From Dinoroseobacter sp049800775 (lineage in GTDB: Bacteria > Pseudomonadota > Alphaproteobacteria > Rhodobacterales > Rhodobacteraceae), in the NCBI RefSeq assembly GCF_049800775.1, contig NZ_JBNAFR010000003.1, positions 1 through 64,000 on the forward strand: a stretch of DNA of 64,000 bases, in the 5' to 3' direction. Positions 29,155-38,427 of this stretch are shown piece after piece. The position numbers were made by a program, and so were the translations under genes. A model generated the notes under the pieces. The model did not search any database, had not been told where the DNA came from, and saw only the letters and a program-made list of their open reading frames with translations. Position 1 is the first letter of the stretch. Every line of letters begins with the position of its first letter.

Positions 29155-30060
29155 ATGAGTGTCAGCGTCGATTTACAGCCCCGCAAACTGCCCGAGCCCT
29201 CGGCCGCTCTGGAGCTGATCAAACCCATCACGTGGTTTCCGCCCATGTGGGCCTATGCCTGCGGTGTGGTGGCCAGCGGGGCGTCGGTCACGGATCATTG
29301 GGGCCCGCTCGTTCTGGGCGTGCTGCTGGCCGGGCCGATTGTCTGTGGCATGAGCCAGGCCGCGAATGACTGGTGCGACCGCCATGTGGACGCGATCAAC
29401 GAGCCGAACCGCCCGATCCCGTCGGGACGTGTCCCGGGCCGTTGGGGTCTGTGGATCGCCCTTGCCATGTCAGCGCTCGCGCTGCTGGTCGGGCTGACCC
29501 TGGGCCCCTGGGGGCTCGGTGCCACGGTGGTCGCCGTTCTGGCCGCCTGGGCCTATTCCGCCGAGCCGGTCCGCCTGAAGAAATCGGGCTGGTGGGGGCC
29601 GGGCCTTGTCGGGCTCAGCTATGAAAGCCTGCCCTGGTTCACGGGCACGGCGGTGATGGTCACCGGCGCGCCGAGTTGGCCTATCGTCATCGTCGCGATC
29701 CTCTATGGGATCGGCGCTCATGGCATCATGACACTCAATGATTTTAAGGCGCTGGAGGGTGACCGCCAGATGGGCGTCAACTCCCTGCCCGTCACGCTCG
29801 GCCCGGAGCGCGCGGCCAAGCTGGCCTGCGTCGTCATGCTGATCCCGCAGCTCGCGGTGATCGCGCTTCTCTTCCACTGGGGGCTCGGCAACCGGGCGCT
29901 GGTGGTCACGGGCCTCGTGGTGCTGCAGCTTTGGGCGATGCGCGAGATGCTGGCCGACCCCAAGGGCAAGGCGCCCTGGTATAACGGCACCGGCGTTCTG
30001 TTTTACGTGACGGGGATGATGGTCACGGCCTTCGCCCTGCGCGGGATCGGGGGCGTCTGA
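29155..30060 (+). CDS. bchG: bacteriochlorophyll synthase (geranylgeranyl transferase)
   Basis: UbiA-family membrane prenyltransferase that esterifies bacteriochlorophyllide a with geranylgeranyl diphosphate. The 301-residue product has the diphosphate-binding motif NDWCDRHVDAINEPNRPIPSG and a second loop NDFKALEGDRQMG, with about eight or nine hydrophobic helices. The start matches the family N-terminus (MSVSVDLQPRKLPEP), although no Shine-Dalgarno sequence precedes it. It is the first gene of bchG-pucC-like-bchP-idi. Confidence 0.96.
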   Translation: MSVSVDLQPRKLPEPSAALELIKPITWFPPMWAYACGVVASGASVTDHWGPLVLGVLLAGPIVCGMSQAANDWCDRHVDAINEPNRPIPSGRVPGRWGLWIALAMSALALLVGLTLGPWGLGATVVAVLAAWAYSAEPVRLKKSGWWGPGLVGLSYESLPWFTGTAVMVTGAPSWPIVIVAILYGIGAHGIMTLNDFKALEGDRQMGVNSLPVTLGPERAAKLACVVMLIPQLAVIALLFHWGLGNRALVVTGLVVLQLWAMREMLADPKGKAPWYNGTGVLFYVTGMMVTAFALRGIGGV

Positions 30061-30061
30061 C

Positions 30062-31363
30062 ATGCTCGGCTGGATCTCGATCATCCGCATGGGGCTGGTG
30101 CAGCTCTGCCTCGGGGCGATAGTCGTACTGACAACCTCGACCCTGAACCGGCTCATGGTGGTGGAGCTGGCCTTGCCGGCTGTCCTTCCCGGTCTGCTCG
30201 TGGCGCTGCATTACGGCATTCAGATCACCCGCCCGCAATGGGGCTACCGATCGGACACGGGCGGCAAGCGCACCCGCTGGATCATCGGCGGGATGGCTGT
30301 TCTGGCCGCCGGAGGGCTGAGCGCGGCCTATGGCGTTGTCCTGATGGAGACCGCCTTTATCGCCGGTCTGCTGGTGTCGATCCTCGCCTATGCGCTGATC
30401 GGCGTCGGTGTCGGAGCCTCCGGCACCTCGCTGCTGGCCCTGCTGGCCACGGCCACAGATCCACGTCGGCGGGCGGCGGCGGCCACGATCACATGGCTGA
30501 TGATGATCGCCGGAATTGCGGTGACGGCAGCCACGGTCGGCAGCTTCCTCGATCCTTATTCTCCCGCGCTCCTGCTCAGGATCGTGGCCATTGTCACGAT
30601 CGGCGCTGTCCTGCTCACCAGCCTTGCGGTCTGGGGGATCGAAGCGCGGGTCACGGTCCCGCCCGTCGAGAAAGCCCCCCTGCCCTTCATGGATGGCATG
30701 CGCGAGGTCTGGGCCGAGCGTAAGGCCCGCAATTTCACGGTCTTCGTTTTTCTGTCGATGACCGCCTATTTCATGCAGGAGCTCATCCTCGAGCCCTATG
30801 CCGGGCTCGTCTTCGCCTTCACGCCGGGGCAGTCGACCTCGCTGAGCGGCGCCCAGAACGGGGGCGTGTTCCTCGGGATGGTGCTCGTGGGGGTTTGCGC
30901 CACGGGGCTGCATCTCGGCTCGCTCCGGGCCTGGGTCATCGCCGGGTGCATCGGCTCTGCCGGAGCGCTGGCCCTGATCACCGGGCTCGGCCAGATCGGC
31001 CCGGCCGCACCATTGGTGCCCGCCGTCGTGCTGCTGGGCTTTTTCAACGGCATGTTCGCCGTCGCCGCCATCGGATCCATGATGCAGCTCGCCGGAGAGG
31101 GCCGCGAAGCCCGCGAGGGCACGCGCATGGGCCTCTGGGGTGCGGCGCAGGCCATCGCCGCCGGGTTCGGCGGTCTGGTGGGCGCGGCAAGCGCCGATCT
31201 CTTGCGGCAGATCCTGCCCAATGACGCCGCAGCCTTTGGCTCGGTATTTCTGTTCGAAGCAGCCTTGTTCCTCGTCTCGGCCCTGATGGCCTGGCGTGTG
31301 GTGGACAAGGCACGCAAGACACGCGCCCCGCAGACCGGCGGCGCCTTGGTTCCCGGGGAATGA
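30062..31363 (+). CDS. PucC-family membrane protein between bchG and bchP
   Basis: Polytopic membrane protein, 433 residues, about 12 hydrophobic segments, paralogous to LhaA (STLNRLMVVELALPAVLPG against GTLNRVMIVELSVPA; LWGAAQAIAAGFGG against AWGAAQATAAGVG). It corresponds to the Rhodobacter ORF428 gene at the same place. A role in handling bacteriochlorophyll made by BchG/BchP is likely but only inferred. ATG 30062 lies one base after the bchG stop. Confidence 0.9.
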   Translation: MLGWISIIRMGLVQLCLGAIVVLTTSTLNRLMVVELALPAVLPGLLVALHYGIQITRPQWGYRSDTGGKRTRWIIGGMAVLAAGGLSAAYGVVLMETAFIAGLLVSILAYALIGVGVGASGTSLLALLATATDPRRRAAAATITWLMMIAGIAVTAATVGSFLDPYSPALLLRIVAIVTIGAVLLTSLAVWGIEARVTVPPVEKAPLPFMDGMREVWAERKARNFTVFVFLSMTAYFMQELILEPYAGLVFAFTPGQSTSLSGAQNGGVFLGMVLVGVCATGLHLGSLRAWVIAGCIGSAGALALITGLGQIGPAAPLVPAVVLLGFFNGMFAVAAIGSMMQLAGEGREAREGTRMGLWGAAQAIAAGFGGLVGAASADLLRQILPNDAAAFGSVFLFEAALFLVSALMAWRVVDKARKTRAPQTGGALVPGE

Positions 31364-31375
31364 GGGGGAGATGGA

Positions 31376-32560
31376 ATGACCTATGATGTGATCGTTGTGG
31401 GCGGAGGCCCGTCGGGCGCGACCGCGGCCGAGGACCTGGCACGCGCCGGCAAGAAAGTCGCGCTGATCGACCGGGCTGGGCGGATCAAGCCCTGTGGCGG
31501 GGCGATCCCGCCGCGCCTGATCGAGGATTTCGACGTTCCGGACAGCCAGATCGTGGCCAAGATTAACACCGCGCGCATGGTGTCGCCCACCGCGCGCCAC
31601 GTGGATATCCCGATCGAGAACGGCTTTGTCGGAATGGTCGATCGAGAGTTTTTCGACGAATTCCTGCGCGAACGCGCGGCCAAGGCCGGGGCGGACCGGC
31701 ACACGGGCACCTTCGTGCGGATCGAGCGGTCCGAGCAGGGCACATGGGTCGTCTATCGCGACAAGGCCACGCGCGAAGAGGTGTCCTTGCGCACCAAGCT
31801 GATCATCGGTGCCGATGGCGCGCGCTCGGACGTGGCTCGGGCCGAAGTGCCCGGCGGCGACACGATCCCCTATGTCATCGCCTATCACGAGATCATCAAA
31901 GCCCCCGAGGGCATCTCCGAAAACTACGACCCCAAGCGCTGCGACGTGATCTATGACGGCGTGGTCTCGCCCGATTTCTATGGCTGGGTCTTCCCCCATG
32001 GCAAATCCGCCAGTGTCGGCATGGGCACCGGGGTGGATGGCACGGACCTCAAGGCCGCGACGAAGCTGCTGCGCGAGAGCGCGGGCCTGATGGAATGCGA
32101 GACCATCCGCAAGGAAGGCGCGCCCATCCCCCTCAAACCGCTGGACAAATGGGACAATGGCCGGGACCTCGTGCTTGCCGGGGATGCCGCGGGCGTGGTT
32201 GCCCCCTCCTCGGGCGAGGGGATCTACTATGCCATGGCCGGGGGTCGGGTTGCGGGGGAAGCCGCGCTCGAATGCCTGCGCACCGGGCAGGTCAAGGCGC
32301 TCGCCAAGGCGCGCAAGCGCTTCCTCAAGGAGCATGGGACAGTTTTTCGCGTTTTGGGCGCGATGCAGGACGCCTATTATCGGTCGGACGAGCGCAGGGA
32401 GCGTTTCGTGTCGCTCTGCCATGACGTGGATGTGCAGCGCCTGACTTTCGAGGCTTACATGAACAAGAAACTGGTGCGTGCCCGGCCCATGGCCCATCTG
32501 AAGATCGGGGTGAAGAACCTGGCCCATCTGAGCGGGCTGATCTCGCCGGTGTCGGTATGA
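31376..32560 (+). CDS. bchP: geranylgeranyl reductase of bacteriochlorophyll
   Basis: FAD-dependent enzyme that reduces the geranylgeranyl tail of bacteriochlorophyll to phytyl. The 394-residue product starts MTYDVIVVGGGPSGATAAEDLARAGKKVALIDR (FAD fold) and has KPCGGAIPPRLIEDF and the flavin-binding GDAAGVVAPSSGEGIYYAM. GGGGGAG lies just before the ATG. It overlaps idi by ATGA. Confidence 0.96.
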   Translation: MTYDVIVVGGGPSGATAAEDLARAGKKVALIDRAGRIKPCGGAIPPRLIEDFDVPDSQIVAKINTARMVSPTARHVDIPIENGFVGMVDREFFDEFLRERAAKAGADRHTGTFVRIERSEQGTWVVYRDKATREEVSLRTKLIIGADGARSDVARAEVPGGDTIPYVIAYHEIIKAPEGISENYDPKRCDVIYDGVVSPDFYGWVFPHGKSASVGMGTGVDGTDLKAATKLLRESAGLMECETIRKEGAPIPLKPLDKWDNGRDLVLAGDAAGVVAPSSGEGIYYAMAGGRVAGEAALECLRTGQVKALAKARKRFLKEHGTVFRVLGAMQDAYYRSDERRERFVSLCHDVDVQRLTFEAYMNKKLVRARPMAHLKIGVKNLAHLSGLISPVSV

Positions 32561-33087
32561 GGGACTTCGTCCCCGCCTGGGTCGATGGGGCGCTGAGCCC
32601 GGTGGGCAAGCTGGAGGCGCATCAACGCGGCCTCAAGCACAAGGCCGTGTCGGTTTTCGTGATGCGCGGGACCGAGACGCTGATCCAGCGGCGCGCCCTG
32701 TCGAAATATCACACGCCCGGGCTTTGGGCGAATACCTGCTGCACCCATCCCTTGTGGGATGAAAGCCCGGTGGATTGCGCCATGCGCCGCCTGAAGGAGG
32801 AGCTGGGGATCACCGGGCTCTATCCGGCCCATCGCGACCGGGTGGAGTACCGCGCCGATGTGGGCAACGGGTTGATCGAGCATGAGGTCGTGGATCTCTT
32901 CATCGCCGAGGCGACCCCGGATCTGGTGGTGGCGCCCAATCCCGACGAGGTTTGCGATTATGCCTGGATCGATCTGTTCGATCTGAGTGCCGAGGCCAAG
33001 CGCCGGCCCGAGAAGTACACGCCTTGGCTGCGGATCTATCTCGAGGAGCATTCGGAACGGATCTTTGGCGCGCTCAGCCCGAGCTGA
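32557..33087 (+). CDS. idi: isopentenyl-diphosphate delta-isomerase, type 1
   Basis: Nudix-fold enzyme that interconverts isopentenyl and dimethylallyl diphosphate, feeding carotenoid and phytol synthesis. The 176-residue product has the catalytic cysteine in WANTCCTHPLW, the Nudix region AMRRLKEELGIT and the late glutamate in YRADVGNGLIEHEVVDLF. It is the last gene of the bchG operon, coupled to bchP by ATGA and followed by a strong terminator. Confidence 0.95.
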   Translation: MRDFVPAWVDGALSPVGKLEAHQRGLKHKAVSVFVMRGTETLIQRRALSKYHTPGLWANTCCTHPLWDESPVDCAMRRLKEELGITGLYPAHRDRVEYRADVGNGLIEHEVVDLFIAEATPDLVVAPNPDEVCDYAWIDLFDLSAEAKRRPEKYTPWLRIYLEEHSERIFGALSPS

Positions 33088-33113
33088 GCCAATCGCCTCT
33101 GACGGCAGATCAA

Positions 33114-33151
33114 AGCCCGGTGCGTCTTTCGACACACCGGGCTGATTTTTT
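33114..33151 (+). terminator. rho-independent terminator of the bchG-idi operon
   Basis: AGCCCGGTG, loop of 12, CACCGGGCT, then GATTTTTT: a perfect 9-bp stem with a U-run, 26 nt after the idi stop and before the convergent dxs. Confidence 0.9.
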
Positions 33152-33223
33152 GCCTCCGGCGGGGATATTTAGAGACTTAAGAAAGCCAACGCGCGGGGGG
33201 ATCCTGCGCGCTGTGTTGTCGCG

Positions 33224-35152
33224 TCAGGCGGAGGTCGCTTCGAGCAGCGCGGTCTCCGCCCCCATCAGGTGCAGCGCCTGTCCGGCGATATGACCTGCGG
33301 TCAGCTTGGCATCCGCGTACATGTCATCCGGGCTCGCCTGATCGATGAAACGGTCCGGCAGGGTCATGGTGCGGATCTTGAGCTTGCCATCGAGACGCCC
33401 GGTTTTCGCGAGCCAATGCAGGACCATGGCGCCAAAGCCACCCTCAGCCCCCTGTTCGACCGTGATGAGCGCCTCGTGGCTGTCGGTCAGATCGGCGATC
33501 AGCTGCGTGTCGAGCGGTTTGGCGAAGCGCGCATCGGCGACGGTGACTGAGATGCCTCGCGCGTCGAGCTCTTCGGCGGCCTTCAGGCATTCCGAGAGAT
33601 GCGCGCCCAGAGACAGGATCGCGACCGAGCTGCCTTCGCGGATCACCCGGCCCTTGCCGATCTCGAGGATCTGGCCCCGCTCCGGCATTTCCGTGCCGAC
33701 CCCCTCGCCGCGCGGATAGCGGAACGCGATGGGGCCTGCGTCATGAGCCGCGGCGGTGGCGACCATATGGACAAGCTCGGCCTCGTCGGCGGCGGCCATC
33801 ACGGTCATGTTCGGCAGGTTCGCCAGATAGGCCACGTCATAGGCGCCCGCATGGGTCGGGCCATCGGCCCCCACGAGGCCGGCGCGGTCGATGGCAAAGC
33901 GCACGGGCAGGTTCTGCAGCGCCACGTCATGGACCACCTGGTCATAGCCGCGCTGCAGGAAGCTGGAGTAGATCGCGCAGAAGGGTTTCATGCCCCCCGC
34001 CGCAAGCCCCGCCGCGAAGGTCACCGCGTGTTGCTCGGCAATCCCTACATCGAAGACGCGCCCCGGAAAGCGCTTGCCCATGATGTTCACGCCCGTCCCG
34101 CCCGGCATCGCCGCCGTCACCGCGCAGATCCGCGCGTCGCGCTCGGCCTCGGCGGTCAGGGTCTCGCCGAACACCTTGGTATAGGCGGGCGCGTTGGGGG
34201 CGGATTTCTTCTGTTTGCCCGTGGCGACGTCGAACTTGGCCACCCCGTGGTAGCAATCATCGGACAGCTCGGCGGGGGAATACCCCTTGCCCTTCACCGT
34301 GCAGGCATGGATCAGAACCGGGCCGCTGGCCTTGGCCCGGGCGGCGCGCAGCACCTGCAGGAGCTGCGGCACGTCATGCCCGTCGATCGGGCCGATATAG
34401 TCAAATCCCAACTCTTCGAACAGCGTCGCGGAAGAGCCATGCTCCCCGGTCACAAGTTCCCGGGCCCGTTGAGCGCCCTCGCGCAGGGGGCCGGGCAGGC
34501 TGCGTTCGAACCCCTCGGCGATGTCCTTGAGAGCGTGGAGCGGACCGGTCGAGGCCAGATCGCTGAGATAGGTGGACATGGCGCCCGTGGGCGGCGCGAT
34601 GGACATCTCATTGTCGTTCAGGATCACGAAGAGGCGGCGCCCCTCATGCCCGGCATTGTTCATCGCCTCATAGGCCATGCCGGCGCTGATCGAACCATCG
34701 CCGATCACGGCAATCGCATCACCCGTGGCCCCGCCGAGGTCGCGCGCCGTGGCAAAGCCCAGCGCGGCGGAGATCGAGGTGGAGCTGTGGGCAGCACCGA
34801 ACGGGTCATACTCGCTCTCGCTGCGCTTGGTGAAGCCCGACAGGCCCCCCTTCTGGCGCAGGGTGCGGATGCGGTCGCGGCGCTCGGTCAGAACCTTATG
34901 CGGATAGCATTGGTGGCCCACATCCCAGATCAGCTTGTCGAAGGGGGTGTTGAACACCGCATGGATCGCCACTGTCAGCTCAACCACGCCGAGCGAGGAG
35001 CCCAGATGCCCCCCGGTCTCGGAGACTGCCGAGATCACCTCGGCGCGCAGCTCATCCGAGAGCGTTGTCAATTCTCGATCCGTGAGGGATTTCAGGTCGG
35101 CCGGGCAGGCCACCCGGTCAAGCGTGGGGGTCTGGGGGCGGGAATTGGGCAT
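33224..35152 (-). CDS. dxs: 1-deoxy-D-xylulose-5-phosphate synthase
   Basis: Thiamine-diphosphate enzyme that joins pyruvate and glyceraldehyde 3-phosphate, the first step of the non-mevalonate isoprenoid pathway. The 642-residue product has the ThDP motif GDGSISAGMAYEAMNNAG and DRAGLVGADGPTHAGAYD. ATG 35152 is preferred over 35188 because GGAGGAG lies upstream. It follows pufC on the same strand after a hairpin, so it may be partly read from the puf operon and ties isoprenoid supply to pigment production. Confidence 0.96.
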   Translation of the reverse strand: MPNSRPQTPTLDRVACPADLKSLTDRELTTLSDELRAEVISAVSETGGHLGSSLGVVELTVAIHAVFNTPFDKLIWDVGHQCYPHKVLTERRDRIRTLRQKGGLSGFTKRSESEYDPFGAAHSSTSISAALGFATARDLGGATGDAIAVIGDGSISAGMAYEAMNNAGHEGRRLFVILNDNEMSIAPPTGAMSTYLSDLASTGPLHALKDIAEGFERSLPGPLREGAQRARELVTGEHGSSATLFEELGFDYIGPIDGHDVPQLLQVLRAARAKASGPVLIHACTVKGKGYSPAELSDDCYHGVAKFDVATGKQKKSAPNAPAYTKVFGETLTAEAERDARICAVTAAMPGGTGVNIMGKRFPGRVFDVGIAEQHAVTFAAGLAAGGMKPFCAIYSSFLQRGYDQVVHDVALQNLPVRFAIDRAGLVGADGPTHAGAYDVAYLANLPNMTVMAAADEAELVHMVATAAAHDAGPIAFRYPRGEGVGTEMPERGQILEIGKGRVIREGSSVAILSLGAHLSECLKAAEELDARGISVTVADARFAKPLDTQLIADLTDSHEALITVEQGAEGGFGAMVLHWLAKTGRLDGKLKIRTMTLPDRFIDQASPDDMYADAKLTAGHIAGQALHLMGAETALLEATSA

Positions 35153-35291
35153 GGTCGTCTCCTCCTTCGCGGTCTGGTGCGAGATCATGCGCGAGCGGTC
35201 TCGCGCGGACCGATCCGGGGGGCGCCAATGCCGGTCAAGCGGCGCGGGTGGATCGGGGGTGGACCGACGGTCGAGCCTGCGGGTCCGGAGT

Positions 35292-35325
35292 CCGGGCCCC
35301 CTGCTGGAAAAGCGAAGGGGCCCGG
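35292..35325 (-). terminator. strong hairpin after pufC
   Basis: CCGGGCCCC and GGGGCCCGG form a perfect 9-bp stem (inner GCT/AGC may extend it), 19 nt beyond the pufC stop. No U-run follows on the minus strand, so it may stabilise the puf mRNA end rather than stop transcription. Confidence 0.55.
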
Positions 35326-35344
35326 CGGGGGAAGGCCATGAGGC

Positions 35345-36451
35345 CTATTCGTAGACGGGCGGACCCGAGGTCGCGAGTTCCGGCCAATCGGTGATCACGT
35401 TCGTCCCCTGCAGCGGGCGCTGATAGCCCTTGTGGCAGGTTTTGCACGCGGCCTTGGGCGCATCCGCATGGAGCGGGCCAAGACGTTCGGGCGGATAGAC
35501 CCCTTCGAGCGGCACGAGGTAGTCGTTGTTCAACTCCTGCACCATCTGGATCCCGAGGCTTGCAGTGGCCCATTGCGGCGTCACTTGCGCACCATCGTAG
35601 AAGGCCCGGCTGTTGTGACAGAACACGCAGTTCCGACCCAGCGAGTTGGAGAAGTAGTTCATCAGGCTGAACGTCCGCTCCGTATGCTGCCAGGTGGGAT
35701 CACCCGGCTCGTTCTGGACCCGGCTGTCGAGATCATGCACGGCGATGGTCTCGTAGTTCAGAAGGTACTGCTCCAGAGCATCGGAGGGCAGCGAGGTGAA
35801 TTGCGACTGCGCCGTGGCCCGGTTCTGCACCGCAGACCAGCCCGAGGTGTTCTCGTTCACGGGGTCGATCCGGAACCAGATATCCGACGGCACATTCTCG
35901 CCCCGGTGACAGGTGTAGCAATTGACCCCGACAACCTCGACGGCATTCACGTGACCGTCCCAGTTCTCGTTAATGTTCTGGGTCATCTGGATCATGCTGC
36001 GGGCGACAACCTTGGTATAGAGGTCATCATCCGCATATTCCCCGTCATCCGCGCCGGAGTGGCAGTATGCACAGCCCTGCTCCGGTGCGACCCATTGGGT
36101 CATCGCGTTCATCAGCCGGTTGAAATTCGCATCCGTCAGATCGCCGAGCACCTGGACATTCTCGTAGATGTCCCCGGCGAGCTCTTCCCCCTCTTCGGGA
36201 ATGAAGGGCTCGTCGGTGTAGTAGTCTTCGATCGTGGGATCCGGTTTATCCAGCTCCAGCTCGAACTTGGCCACTTTCATGCCCGTGCCACGGGGGCCGG
36301 TCTGCATGCTGTCCGTCGCCAGGGGCTGACCCCAGCTGACGAAGAGGGCTGCGAGGAACACCGCGCTACCAGCGACGCCGACGATGATGGCGGGCTTGTA
36401 GATATCCGTGGGGTTCTTCGCGTTCCACTCAGAGAACCATTTGGGGAACAT
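35345..36451 (-). CDS. pufC: reaction-centre tetraheme cytochrome c subunit
   Basis: Periplasmic cytochrome bound to the reaction centre that re-reduces the special pair, 368 residues. It has four CxxCH heme motifs: CAYCH near residue 125, CYTCH near 177, CVFCH near 275 and CKTCH near 335. The N-terminus has a single hydrophobic anchor (AIIVGVAGSAVFLAALFVSW) without a lipobox, as in Roseobacter-type PufC, so it is probably anchored by an uncleaved helix. It overlaps the pufM stop by one base (TGATG). Confidence 0.96.
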   Translation of the reverse strand: MFPKWFSEWNAKNPTDIYKPAIIVGVAGSAVFLAALFVSWGQPLATDSMQTGPRGTGMKVAKFELELDKPDPTIEDYYTDEPFIPEEGEELAGDIYENVQVLGDLTDANFNRLMNAMTQWVAPEQGCAYCHSGADDGEYADDDLYTKVVARSMIQMTQNINENWDGHVNAVEVVGVNCYTCHRGENVPSDIWFRIDPVNENTSGWSAVQNRATAQSQFTSLPSDALEQYLLNYETIAVHDLDSRVQNEPGDPTWQHTERTFSLMNYFSNSLGRNCVFCHNSRAFYDGAQVTPQWATASLGIQMVQELNNDYLVPLEGVYPPERLGPLHADAPKAACKTCHKGYQRPLQGTNVITDWPELATSGPPVYE

Positions 36452-37443
36452 CAGTTTGCCTCCTCTTGGCCAATGAAGCCCTCATAGGTGGTGTAGGCCT
36501 CGTAGCCGTAGTCCTGGGTGTAATCGGGCGCAAAGTTGTGCTCGACGGCCCAGAGGAACCAGTTGTCCACCACGGTGCCGGTCAGCAGGATCCCGATCCC
36601 GCCGGTGATCGGCGTGAGAACTGCGAACCACCAGGCCCAGCGGTGAATGCCTTCCATCGTGGCATTGAACCCCATGGTCCAGCGCCAGAAGAGACCCGCG
36701 CGCTCGGATGCCGTACCGCGATCATAGATCTGCTCCAGCTCGCGGTCGCCGCCGAAACGGGTGACCGCCAGAATGGTCGCGCCATGCATCGCAAAGAGCA
36801 GGACAGAGCCATAGAGGAACACGATCGAGAGACAGTGGAACGGGTTGTAGTAGAGGTTGCCGTAGCGGATCGAGAAGGCCGTGGTCCAGTCGAGGTGCGG
36901 GAAGATACCGTAAGGCACCGCTTCGGACCAGGAGCCCATCAGGATCGGACGGAAGAGTCCGAGCACGAGGAACAGCCAGATCGCGGCGGCAAAGGCCCAG
37001 GCGACGTGCTTGCCCATCTTGTGCATCTCGGCGAGCTGGTAGGAACGCACCCACCAGGCCAGCACCGAGATCAGCAGGAAGAAGCTGGAGATGATGTACC
37101 AGCCCCCGTCATCAAGCGGCGGCATGCGCAACCCGTATTCCGGCGAGGGCGGCTCAAGCGCCAGCCAGAAGAGCTGCCGGATGAATTCCGGGATGCTGTA
37201 GCCGACCTGGCTGAGCATGTTGAAGCCGACAATGTTGAACCACAGGGTCCCGGTGATCAGGCTGATGACGCCGAACCACCCCAGATAGACAGGCCCGAGC
37301 TGGGCATTGCCGATCCAACCGATGAGCTGCGAGAAGGAGGTCCCCTTCGTGCGCAATTCGGTCATGTTGTTTTCATTGTCGACGCCGAGCTCTGCGGGGC
37401 CCTGCACTTGGACTTGGGTGAAAATGTTCTGATATTCGGGCAT
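36451..37443 (-). CDS. pufM: photosynthetic reaction centre M subunit
   Basis: Five-helix membrane subunit that binds bacteriochlorophylls, bacteriopheophytin and the primary quinone, 330 residues. Recognisable regions are LGWFGVISLITGTLWF, GLFRPILMGSWSEAVPYGIFPHLDWTTAFSIRYGNLYYNPFH and the iron-ligand region FNATMEGIHRWAWWF. It follows the pufL stop by 3 nt and is coupled to pufC. Confidence 0.98.
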   Translation of the reverse strand: MPEYQNIFTQVQVQGPAELGVDNENNMTELRTKGTSFSQLIGWIGNAQLGPVYLGWFGVISLITGTLWFNIVGFNMLSQVGYSIPEFIRQLFWLALEPPSPEYGLRMPPLDDGGWYIISSFFLLISVLAWWVRSYQLAEMHKMGKHVAWAFAAAIWLFLVLGLFRPILMGSWSEAVPYGIFPHLDWTTAFSIRYGNLYYNPFHCLSIVFLYGSVLLFAMHGATILAVTRFGGDRELEQIYDRGTASERAGLFWRWTMGFNATMEGIHRWAWWFAVLTPITGGIGILLTGTVVDNWFLWAVEHNFAPDYTQDYGYEAYTTYEGFIGQEEAN

Positions 37444-37446
37444 CGC

Positions 37447-38286
37447 TTACATCCCCACTTGGCTGGGCCAGATCGGCAGCTCGAGCCACCAGTTCCACCA
37501 TTCAGGCCATCCCTTGGTCCAGACGGGACCGGAGATGATGATGCAGACGGCGGACCAGAAGCCGGCATTCAGCGCCAGAAGCAGACCCACACGGTGGATG
37601 CCCAGGGTACCGATCGAATAGCCGATGAAATCGCGGAAGAAGGTGTCTTCGTTATCCGGACCTTTGACTTCCTCTCCCTTGGGCGGGTTTGCGGCGGACA
37701 AGACCAGCGCCCCGTGGAGAGCCAGCGCCAGGGTCGTGGTGAAGAAGAACGTCACCGCGATCATATGGGCCGGATTGTAGTGGAAGTGCAGATAGGCGTA
37801 GCCGGTGTTGGACACCCAGTCGAGGTGGCTGAAGATCCCGTAGGGAAATCCATGTCCCCAGGCGCCCAGAAGGAGCGGCCGGAACACCACGAGGGTCACA
37901 TAGGCAAAGATCGCGAAGCTGAACGCCACGGGCACATGCAGGCCCATGCCGAGCTTTCGGCAGATCTCGACCTCGCGCAGCGCCCAGCTGACGAATGCGC
38001 CGATGGCGCAGAAGGTGATGATCTGCCACAGACCGCCTTCCATCAGGGGGGCCATGCCGAGGCCGTATTTCAAGTCGGGTGGCGCGATGTTGATCAGCCA
38101 GGGATTGAAGGTGCCCTGTTGGGACGCTCCCCAGAAAATCATTACCGTGCCTAATAGGGCGAAAAATGCTGTCGTGACTCCGAAAAAGCCCACGTAGAAC
38201 GGGCCTACCCAGAAGTCGAACAGATCGCCGCCGATCAGCGTCCCTCCACGGACGCGATACTTTCTCTCGAAGCTGAGCAAAGCCAT
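37447..38286 (-). CDS. pufL: photosynthetic reaction centre L subunit
   Basis: Five-helix membrane subunit carrying the active electron-transfer branch and the secondary quinone site, 279 residues. It starts MALLSFERKYRVRGGTLIGGDLFDFWVGPFYVGFFG and contains FPYGIFSHLDWVSNTGYAYLHFHYNPAHM and FFRDFIGYSIGTLGIHRVG. ATG 38286 has GGAG 7 nt upstream; the reading from 38301 is less likely. The gap to pufA holds two hairpins. Confidence 0.98.
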   Translation of the reverse strand: MALLSFERKYRVRGGTLIGGDLFDFWVGPFYVGFFGVTTAFFALLGTVMIFWGASQQGTFNPWLINIAPPDLKYGLGMAPLMEGGLWQIITFCAIGAFVSWALREVEICRKLGMGLHVPVAFSFAIFAYVTLVVFRPLLLGAWGHGFPYGIFSHLDWVSNTGYAYLHFHYNPAHMIAVTFFFTTTLALALHGALVLSAANPPKGEEVKGPDNEDTFFRDFIGYSIGTLGIHRVGLLLALNAGFWSAVCIIISGPVWTKGWPEWWNWWLELPIWPSQVGM

Positions 38287-38357
38287 CGTCTGTCTCCGCA
38301 AGTGGCGGCTGCTGTGCTGGTCGCGCTCAGCCGTCAGTTGTCATTAAGGTATTCATA

Positions 38358-38390
38358 TGCTGCGGCCGATCCGGGGGCCCGCCCGCAGCA
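38358..38390 (-). promoter_or_regulatory. pufA-pufL intercistronic hairpin
   Basis: TGCTGCGG and CCGCAGCA pair perfectly (8 bp) around a GC-rich inner loop. With the hairpin at 38401-38418 it fits the known stem-loops that stabilise pufBA mRNA relative to pufLM in Rhodobacter. The structure is seen; the role is inferred. Confidence 0.6.
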
Positions 38391-38400
38391 GATTTGTAGT

Positions 38401-38418
38401 GGTCCCTGGTCAGAGACC
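38401..38418 (-). promoter_or_regulatory. hairpin directly after pufA
   Basis: On the minus strand GGTCTC, loop TGACCA, GGGACC (one G-U pair) starts 9 nt after the pufA stop. No U-run follows, so it is more likely an mRNA-protecting hairpin than a terminator. Confidence 0.55.
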
Positions 38419-38427
38419 CGGACGCGA

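Noticed and set aside
33152..33185. Sequence after the idi terminator resembling the dispersed repeat (GGGGATATTTAGAG)
   Set aside because: Only a short AT-rich core is similar; too weak to call a copy.
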